Part shown: one piece after another, positions 1-4,945 of the stretch
Position numbering within the stretch: the stretch's first letter is position 1
How the letters are laid out: each line of letters opens with the position of its first letter
Assembly: GCA_902805805.1 (NCBI GenBank)
Contig: CADCUE010000277.1
Span: 1 to 7,057, forward strand
Length of the DNA stretch: 7,057 nt
Direction of reading: 5' to 3'
DNA from: an uncultured Frankineae bacterium
Lineage (GTDB): Bacteria; Actinomycetota; Actinomycetes; Mycobacteriales; SCTD01
Position numbers and translations under genes: made by a program
Notes under the pieces: model-generated
Seen by the model: the letters and a program-made list of their open reading frames with translations, nothing else
Database searches by the model: none
Told to the model about the DNA's origin: nothing

Positions 1-34
1 GCCTGCGCCCGACCGGAGGGTCGAGGTCGCGGCC

Positions 35-451
35 TCACTCCAGCCCGCCGATCCACCGGCGCAGCAGGGTGCTCGAGGTGTGGCCGGTGTAGGGGAAGTA
101 GGACACCCGTACGCCCACGAGGCCGAAGGAGGTCTCCATCCGGTCCCCCTTCTCCGTGCCCTTCCAGTCGTCACCCTTGAAGATCACGTCGAACTTGAGC
201 TGCTCCCACATGGCGAACTTGTCGACGAAGTCGTCCGCGACCGCCTCGTCGACGAAGCGGATGGCCTGCACGATCTCCAGCCGCTCGGACAGCGGCACGA
301 CCGGCCGGCGGCCCTTGGCGGCCTCGGCCGCCTCGTCGGTCACGACCCCGGCGATGAGGTAGTCGCAGTCGAGCTTGGCCCGGCGCAGGATGTTGAGGTG
401 CCCGATGTGGAACATGTCGTACACACCCGGGGCGTAGCCCACGACGGTCAT
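35..451 (-). CDS. TagD-like cytidylyltransferase (nucleotidyltransferase superfamily)
   Basis: Cytosolic enzyme of 138 residues, the normal size for the glycerol-3-phosphate cytidylyltransferase (TagD) type. It should join CTP to a small phosphorylated alcohol, giving a CDP-alcohol and pyrophosphate. Seen: the Rossmann-like start GYAPGVYDMFHIGH, with the HxGH nucleotide-binding signature at residues 15-18; a PVVPLSERLEIV stretch near 51-62; the FKGDDWKG segment near 90-97, typical of TagD/ethanolamine-phosphate cytidylyltransferase relatives; and a C-terminal YTGHTSSTLLRR in the place of the RTxGISTT loop. The ATG is chosen because it forms an ATGA overlap with the stop of the upstream gene and gives a family-typical N-terminus. 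The overlap implies translational coupling to the CDP-alcohol phosphotransferase. The substrate is unknown: glycerol 3-phosphate is the default, but the GYAPGVYDMFHIGH start differs from classical TagD, so another alcohol phosphate is possible. An adenylyltransferase role cannot be ruled out. Confidence 0.9.
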   Translation of the reverse strand: MTVVGYAPGVYDMFHIGHLNILRRAKLDCDYLIAGVVTDEAAEAAKGRRPVVPLSERLEIVQAIRFVDEAVADDFVDKFAMWEQLKFDVIFKGDDWKGTEKGDRMETSFGLVGVRVSYFPYTGHTSSTLLRRWIGGLE

Positions 452-1221
452 GGGCGGCCGGCACCTGCCCGGACCGTGGCGGCCGGCAGCGCGCGCATCT
501 CGCGGAACCACGTGGGAAGCGCGGCCACGAGGAACAGCACGCAGCCGAGCAGGAGCAGCCCGTAGGCCCACAGGAACAGCGGCGTCAGGGCGAGCACCAG
601 CAAGACGACGCACAGCAGGCCGTAGTCGGTGGGCAGGACCAGCAGCGAGCGCAGCACCGGGGCCGGCACCCCCGCGGGCTCGGCGGCCGGGGGTGGCGCG
701 TGCCGCTCGCGCAGCTGGCCGGTGAGGATGACCGTGAAGAACCACACGTTGCCCACGACCGCGAAGGCCAGCGGCAGCAGCAGCACCACGTCGTCGACGG
801 CCTGCCGGTGCAGGTGCAGCAGCACCGCGAGGTGGATCGAGGCGGTCTTGGCGCTGTCGAGGACGTGGTCGAGCCACTCCCCCGCCGGGCTGCCGCTGCC
901 CTGCAGCCGCGCGAGCTGACCGTCGGCCGAGTCGAGGCCGTAGCCGAGCAGCAGGACCAGGCTGATGGTCACGCCGTGCAGGAAGGTCGAGGCGAACGGG
1001 ATGCCCGCGATGGCGGAGAACGTGCACAGCGCGCTGAGGAAGGTCACCTGGTTCGGGGCGAGCCCCATGGCGTAGGCCAGCGCCGCGAACTGCCGCCCGA
1101 GCCGGCGGTTGACGAACCGGGAGTAGGCAGGAGCTCCCTTGCTCGTCTTCTGGTGCGAGGACAGGCGCTGCACCGCATCGCGGTAGCCGCCGTCCCCCTG
1201 CGCCGAGGCCGTCTGGTTCAC
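448..1221 (-). CDS. CDP-alcohol phosphatidyltransferase family membrane protein
   Basis: Integral membrane enzyme, 257 residues from the chosen start. The family displaces CMP from a CDP-alcohol (CDP-diacylglycerol or a soluble CDP-alcohol) with an acceptor alcohol. The full signature is present: D97, D100-G101, A104-R105, G114, D118, D122, matching D-x2-D-G-x2-A-R-x8-G-x3-D-x3-D, so the metal-binding and catalytic aspartates are intact. Hydrophobic stretches at roughly 60-95, 127-137, 144-168 and 192-235 fit a multi-pass protein. An amphipathic N-terminal part (about 13-50) precedes the first helix. Start: a GTG at 1221 gives MNQTASAQ and leaves the conserved YRDAVQRL region intact. A GTG at 1272 (274 residues) is the main alternative. 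The long ORF to 1458 runs into the divergent control region and looks non-coding. Neither GTG has a good ribosome-binding site. Its 3' end overlaps the TagD-like gene by ATGA, suggesting that enzyme supplies its CDP-alcohol. Family certain, substrate unknown. Confidence 0.9.
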   Translation of the reverse strand: MNQTASAQGDGGYRDAVQRLSSHQKTSKGAPAYSRFVNRRLGRQFAALAYAMGLAPNQVTFLSALCTFSAIAGIPFASTFLHGVTISLVLLLGYGLDSADGQLARLQGSGSPAGEWLDHVLDSAKTASIHLAVLLHLHRQAVDDVVLLLPLAFAVVGNVWFFTVILTGQLRERHAPPPAAEPAGVPAPVLRSLLVLPTDYGLLCVVLLVLALTPLFLWAYGLLLLGCVLFLVAALPTWFREMRALPAATVRAGAGRP

Positions 1222-1335
1222 AGCGCCGGGCAGGGGCGCAGTGCAGGTGCTGCGTTCCCCATGTCCGGCCACCCTCCCTGCCTCGACACGGACCGCCGCT
1301 TCCTTGACGTCCCGTCCCCGACAGCCTGCGTGACA

Positions 1336-1488
1336 TCCGTCCGTCCCGCCGTCACGTTCAGCGCGTGTCCCCTGTCCGGGTGAGCCCGATCCACCACCCG
1401 GGCGAGGCAGCCGACGTACAGTCAGTGACGTCCGAGCGCCGAGCCTACGGTAGCGCACAGGGGCCGTTCCGACGGCGGGACGGACGGA
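1336..1488. repeat. 18-base perfect inverted repeat framing the divergent control region
   Basis: The arm at 1336-1353 (TCCGTCCGTCCCGCCGTC) is the exact reverse complement of 1471-1488, separated by 117 bases. Smaller inverted repeats lie inside: 1369-1375 with 1457-1463 (CCCCTGT/ACAGGGG), 1376-1382 with 1395-1401 (CCGGGTG/CACCCGG), and 1413-1417 with 1428-1432 (GACGT/ACGTC). As RNA these could form a long closing stem, a second stem and two hairpins. As DNA the arms could be paired protein-binding sites. The right arm ends five bases before the lipoprotein ribosome-binding site and abuts a candidate promoter element at 1466-1470. I see no target-site duplication outside the arms. The repeat itself is certain; its role is inference. 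Confidence 0.75.
1446..1470 (-). promoter_or_regulatory. candidate ECF-type sigma promoter for the phosphotransferase/cytidylyltransferase unit
   Basis: Read on the minus strand, GGAAC (1470-1466) is followed after 16 bases by CGTA (1449-1446). This resembles the GGAAC-N16/17-CGT(T/A) pattern of actinobacterial extracytoplasmic-function sigma promoters. It points at the CDP-alcohol phosphotransferase gene and would give a leader of about 215 bases. A pattern match only; no start site is known. Confidence 0.3.
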
Positions 1489-1492
1489 CGAC

Positions 1493-1497
1493 GGAGG
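1493..1497 (+). promoter_or_regulatory. ribosome-binding site deciding the lipoprotein start
   Basis: GGAGG lies five bases before the GTG at 1503. This favours 1503 over the GTG at 1497, which the motif overlaps, and over the distant ATG at 1365, whose N-terminal extension would place about 46 polar residues before the signal peptide. Confidence 0.7.
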
Positions 1498-1502
1498 TGG
1501 CG

Positions 1503-2180
1503 GTGAGCGGCCGACAGGCGCGGTCCGACGCTGCCCTGGCCGTGCTGGCGTGCGCCGTCGTCGGCCTGGTCACGGCCTGCTCGGGCAGCTCCAGCGCCTC
1601 GTCGTCCCTCGCCGCCGGCGCCACCGGCTCCCCGAGCAGCCGGCCTGCGGCCGGATCCCCGTCGCCGTCCCCGGCTCCAGCCGCCACCTCCGCGGGTCAG
1701 CCGACCACTGCTGCGCCACGGGCGGACGAGGTGCCGGTGCTGGCGGTGCGACCAGGGGCTGCACCGCCGTCGGAACGGCTGGCCGCCCCCACCGTCCCGT
1801 TCGACGCGCCGGCCGCCTTCCCGGACGGCGTGACCGTTCGGGTGCGCGACGTGGCGCACGCGGTGACGAGCGACACGGGTGCCGGGGCGCGGCCGGGGCA
1901 GGACGTCACCACGCTGGCCGTGGAGCTCGTCAACGGCTCCCCGCGGCCGGTGGACCTGTCCGGCGTCGTGGTCGCGGTCACCCACGGCCCCGACCGGGTG
2001 CGCGCGGACCCGGTCTACGGAGGCGGTCAGGAGGACTTCTCCGGCGCAGTGCCACGCGGTGGGCGCGCCGCCGCGGTCTACGCCTTCGCCCTCCCCCGGA
2101 AGGCGCGTGGCGACGTCACCCTCACCGTCGACTTCGACGGTCGCCACGCCCCGGCCGTGTGGCGGGGAGCGGTCGACTAG
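1503..2180 (+). CDS. secreted lipoprotein with a DUF4352-like beta-sandwich domain
   Basis: Predicted 225-residue lipoprotein. The N-terminus is basic (GRQAR), followed by a hydrophobic stretch at about 10-25 and the lipobox LVTAC with Cys26, so it should be exported, lipidated and anchored outside the membrane. Residues 27-75 are a low-complexity Ser/Ala/Pro/Gly/Thr linker, the usual spacer across an actinobacterial wall. The remainder, about 108-222, alternates short beta-like segments (VTVRVRDVAHAV, TLAVELVNGS, VDLSGVVVAV, AAAVYAFALP, DVTLTVDFDG). This resembles the immunoglobulin-like DUF4352 fold, though I assign that from pattern alone. The GTG start follows GGAGG with five-base spacing. 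It lies 96 bases before the CDP-ribitol-type fusion gene in the same direction, so co-transcription is possible. No catalytic residues are recognised; a structural or binding role at the surface is the best guess. Confidence 0.85.
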   Translation: MSGRQARSDAALAVLACAVVGLVTACSGSSSASSSLAAGATGSPSSRPAAGSPSPSPAPAATSAGQPTTAAPRADEVPVLAVRPGAAPPSERLAAPTVPFDAPAAFPDGVTVRVRDVAHAVTSDTGAGARPGQDVTTLAVELVNGSPRPVDLSGVVVAVTHGPDRVRADPVYGGGQEDFSGAVPRGGRAAAVYAFALPRKARGDVTLTVDFDGRHAPAVWRGAVD

Positions 2181-2239
2181 TCGGGCACGCCAGGTCCACC
2201 ACCATCGACAACGCACGTCCGTCCCTGCCCCTGCACGTG

Positions 2240-2255
2240 CGCCGCCCCCGCGGCG
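2240..2255 (+). other. GC hairpin between lipoprotein and fusion gene
   Basis: CGCCGC (2240-2245) and GCGGCG (2250-2255) form a perfect six-pair stem around a CCCC loop, 21 bases before the next ATG. No T-run follows, so a classical intrinsic terminator is not supported. It could attenuate read-through from the lipoprotein gene or stabilise the 3' end. The rest of the 2181-2276 gap contains a GCACGTGC palindrome (2233-2240) and nothing else I recognise. Confidence 0.35.
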
Positions 2256-2262
2256 TCCTCCC

Positions 2263-2268
2263 GAAAGG
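2263..2268 (+). promoter_or_regulatory. ribosome-binding site of the fusion gene
   Basis: GAAAGG sits eight bases before the ATG at 2277 and supports that start. The next in-frame ATG codons fall inside the cytidylyltransferase domain. Confidence 0.6.
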
Positions 2269-2276
2269 TCCTCCAC

Positions 2277-3743
2277 ATGTCTGCGGTCTCCCCGCGGTTG
2301 CGCAACGTCGCCGTCGTCCTCGCCGGCGGCAGCGGTCTGCGCGTCGGGCTCGACATCCCCAAGCAGATGCTCAAGGTCGCGGGCCGCACGATCATCGAGC
2401 ACACCATCGACGCGCTGCACAGCTGCGCCGAGATCGACGAGATCGTGGTGGTGATGGCGGCGGACTACCTGCCGCAGGTCGACCAGCTGCTCGGCCGGGA
2501 CAAGTTCCCCAAGATCACGCAGCTGGTGGCAGGTGGCCGGGACCGCAACGAGTCGACGCGCAACGCGCTCGCGGTGCTCGGCGACGAGGAGTGCAACGTG
2601 CTGTTCCACGACGCGGTCCGGCCGCTCGTGTCCCGGCGCGTCCTGCTCGACTGCATCGCGGCCCTGCGCACGCACGAGGCGGTGGACGTGGCCATCCCGT
2701 CCGCGGACACGATCGTCCAGGTGGACGAGCACGAGACGATCGTCGAGATCCCCGACCGGGCCCACCTGCGCCGCGGCCAGACGCCGCAGGGTTTCCGGCT
2801 GTCCGTCATCCGCCGGGCCTACGAGCTCGCCGCCGACGACCCGACCCTGCACGCGACCGACGACTGCGCGGTCGTGCTGCACTGCCTGCCCGAGGTCCCG
2901 ATCCACGTCGTCCGCGGCGACGAGCAGAACATGAAGATCACCTACCCGCTCGACCTGTTCCTGGCCGACAAGCTGTTCCAGCTGGGGTCGCACCTCACCG
3001 TCCCGCGCACCGACGAGGAGCTCGTCGCGGCCCTGTCCGGCAAGACCGTCGTCGTCTTCGGCGGCAGCTACGGCATCGGCGCTGACGTGGTCCGGCTCGC
3101 GACGGACGCCGGCTGCCACGTCTTCCCGCTGGGGCGCAGCACCACCGGGACGCACATCGAGCGGGCCAGCGACGTGCAGGAGGCGCTGGAGCGGGCCCAC
3201 GCCGAGACCGGCCGCATCGACGCGGTCATCCTCACGGCGGCCGAGCTCTACCGGGGATCGCTGGCCGAGATGACCGACGAGGACGTGATGCGCCAGCTGC
3301 AGGTGAACTACCTGGCGCCCATCAACGTCGCGCGGGCCGCGCAGCCCTACCTCGCCAAGACGCAGGGCCAGCTGCTGTTCTTCACCTCCAGCTCCTACAC
3401 CCGCGGCCGGGCCGGCTACGTCCTCTACTCCTCCACCAAGGCGGCGCTGGTCAACCTCACGCAGGCGATCGCCGACGAGTGGTCGAGCGACGGCATCCGC
3501 GTCAACGTCATCAACCCCGAGCGGACGCAGACGCCCATGCGCCTCAAGGCGTTCGGGGAGGAGCCGGCCGAGACGCTGCTCACCAGCGAGGCGGTGGCCG
3601 CGACCGTGCTCGACCTGCTCACCTCGGACCTGACCGGTCACGTGGTGGACGTGCGCATGTCCCGTCCGGGCGCGACCGGACCCGACCCCCGCGTGGTCGA
3701 GTCCAAGGAGGTCCCGCAGATCGTGTACGAGGTCGCCGGCTAG
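2277..3743 (+). CDS. bifunctional IspD/TarI-like cytidylyltransferase - SDR reductase (Bcs1/Acs1-like, CDP-ribitol synthesis)
   Basis: 488-residue cytosolic two-domain enzyme. Residues about 9-237 are an IspD/TarI-type cytidylyltransferase: nucleotide loop LAGGSGLR with PKQ at 28-30, HDAVRP at 111-116, QTPQGF at 168-173, TDDCAVV at 194-200 and the NMKITYPLDL segment at 218-227. Residues about 254-462 are a short-chain dehydrogenase: GGSYGIG cofactor loop at 262-268, N344, a serine cluster at 371-373 (Ser371 is 13 residues before the tyrosine), catalytic Y384-SST-K388, and INPERTQTP at 412-420. Known family: Haemophilus Bcs1/Acs1 has this order and similar length; its reductase turns D-ribulose 5-phosphate into D-ribitol 5-phosphate with NADPH and its transferase makes CDP-ribitol. 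I infer the same here. A fused reductase and the polysaccharide neighbours argue against a housekeeping isoprenoid IspD. A related pentulose or hexulose phosphate is possible. Its stop shares CTAG with the converging glycosyltransferase. Confidence 0.92.
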   Translation: MSAVSPRLRNVAVVLAGGSGLRVGLDIPKQMLKVAGRTIIEHTIDALHSCAEIDEIVVVMAADYLPQVDQLLGRDKFPKITQLVAGGRDRNESTRNALAVLGDEECNVLFHDAVRPLVSRRVLLDCIAALRTHEAVDVAIPSADTIVQVDEHETIVEIPDRAHLRRGQTPQGFRLSVIRRAYELAADDPTLHATDDCAVVLHCLPEVPIHVVRGDEQNMKITYPLDLFLADKLFQLGSHLTVPRTDEELVAALSGKTVVVFGGSYGIGADVVRLATDAGCHVFPLGRSTTGTHIERASDVQEALERAHAETGRIDAVILTAAELYRGSLAEMTDEDVMRQLQVNYLAPINVARAAQPYLAKTQGQLLFFTSSSYTRGRAGYVLYSSTKAALVNLTQAIADEWSSDGIRVNVINPERTQTPMRLKAFGEEPAETLLTSEAVAATVLDLLTSDLTGHVVDVRMSRPGATGPDPRVVESKEVPQIVYEVAG

Positions 3744-4882
3744 GTGCTGCGGGCGGTGCTCCCGGGCGCGGCCGGGCGCCGCCGCCGCCCGGAGGTGAGC
3801 AGCTCGCGGCACAGCTGCTCGTACTGCTCGGCCACGGCGTCCCACGTGTAGTCGGCTGCCGCCCGGTCGCATCCCCGCCGGCCGCGCTCGCGGGCCCGCT
3901 CCGGCTCGGCCTCCGCCTCGGCCAGCTGCCCGGCCAGCGTGTCGGCGTCGGGCCAGAACACCCCCGCGTCCCCCAGCACCTCGCGGTTGAAGACGACGTC
4001 GAAGGCGAGCACCGGAGCGGACGCGCCCATGGCGCGCAGCAGGGACGGGTTCGTGCCGCCGACGCTGTGCCCGTGCACGTACGTCAGCGACCCGGCGTAC
4101 AGCGCGTCGAGCAGCTCCTGGTCCCAGACCGGGCCGACGAGCCGCACCCGCTCGTCGCCCTCGGCCGCTCGCCGGATGCCGTCGGTGTAGGCCTGCGCGT
4201 ACGGCGCGGCGCCGACGACGACGAGCGGCCGCGTGGCGGTGCTGCGCAGATGGGCGTCGACGGCCTCGCGGACGTGGTTCTCCGGCTCGAAGCGGGCCAC
4301 CACGAGGTGGTAGCCCCCCGGCGCGAGGTCCAGCTCGCCCAGCCGGTGCAGCGCCGGGCGCTCCAGCACCGGGGCGCCGTACGGGATGAAGGTGCTGTCC
4401 ACCGCGTGCACCGCCCGGTAGTGCGCCTGGATCCCGCGGGCGTCGGCGATGAGCGCGTCGGCCCAGCGGACCGCCAGCCGCTCGCAGGCCTGGTAGTAGC
4501 GGCGACCGGTCGGCCCCCACTTGCTGCGCTGCCACTCCAGCCCGTCGACGTGCACCGCGGTCGGCACGCCGGCCGCCCGCAGGGCCGGCAGCAGGGGGGC
4601 GTTGGCGGCGTTGAAGACGATCGCGACGTCGGCGTGGCGCGCGTCGCGGTGCAGGACCGACAGGCTGGTGTGCGAGAGCGTCTCCAGCACCTTGCGCTGG
4701 ACGGCGGGCAGGTGCACCAGCCGCATGCCGAGGTGCTCGCGCTGGGTCCGGTCGCCCGTGCGGCAGAACACCGTGACGTCGTGGCCGCGCTCGACCAGTC
4801 GACAGCCGACCTCTTCGACCGCGGTCTCGAAGCCTCCGTACTGAGCCGGAACCCCTCGCGTGCCGATCAGTGCGATTCTCAC
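3740..4882 (-). CDS. DUF1972/GT4-type glycosyltransferase (rhamnosyltransferase-like)
   Basis: 380-residue, probably cytosolic or membrane-peripheral GT-B glycosyltransferase. The N-terminal half carries the DUF1972 signature: MRIALIGTRGVPAQYGGFET at 1-20, FNAANAPLLPALR near 90-102, HVDGLEWQRSKW at 111-122 and IPYGAP at 166-171. The C-terminal half has RFEPENH (197-203), the donor-site region VHGHSVGGTNPSLLRAMG (269-286) and FNREVLGDAG (298-307). The family contains rhamnosyl- and other sugar transferases that use nucleotide sugars in surface polysaccharide assembly; donor and acceptor cannot be read here. At the usual glutamate of the LLEAM motif this protein has Arg283. The GTG start is preceded by GGGAG with nine-base spacing and yields the conserved MRIALIG opening. 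It lies 63 bases downstream of the beta-helix gene in the same direction, so the two probably form an operon. The last residues (about 366-380) are Arg/Pro/Ser-rich and look disordered. Confidence 0.92.
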   Translation of the reverse strand: MRIALIGTRGVPAQYGGFETAVEEVGCRLVERGHDVTVFCRTGDRTQREHLGMRLVHLPAVQRKVLETLSHTSLSVLHRDARHADVAIVFNAANAPLLPALRAAGVPTAVHVDGLEWQRSKWGPTGRRYYQACERLAVRWADALIADARGIQAHYRAVHAVDSTFIPYGAPVLERPALHRLGELDLAPGGYHLVVARFEPENHVREAVDAHLRSTATRPLVVVGAAPYAQAYTDGIRRAAEGDERVRLVGPVWDQELLDALYAGSLTYVHGHSVGGTNPSLLRAMGASAPVLAFDVVFNREVLGDAGVFWPDADTLAGQLAEAEAEPERARERGRRGCDRAAADYTWDAVAEQYEQLCRELLTSGRRRRPAAPGSTARST

Positions 4883-4945
4883 CCGCTGCGTCTCCCGGAC
4901 CTCGTGCCGCCCCCGGCGGGCAAGGTAGCAAGCGTGCAGGTCCGG

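Noticed and set aside
10..23. Small CGACC/GGTCG hairpin just after the TagD-like gene stop
   Set aside because: Only five pairs with no T-run on the minus strand; not convincing as a terminator, and the window edge hides the context.
1304..1309. TTGACG resembling a plus-strand -35 box
   Set aside because: No TATAAT-like element 16-19 bases downstream.
1222..1458. N-terminal extension of the CDP-alcohol phosphotransferase up to an ATG at 1458
   Set aside because: The extra 79 residues are Arg/Gly-rich without family similarity and would cover the inverted repeats and candidate promoter; an internal GTG gives a normal family length.
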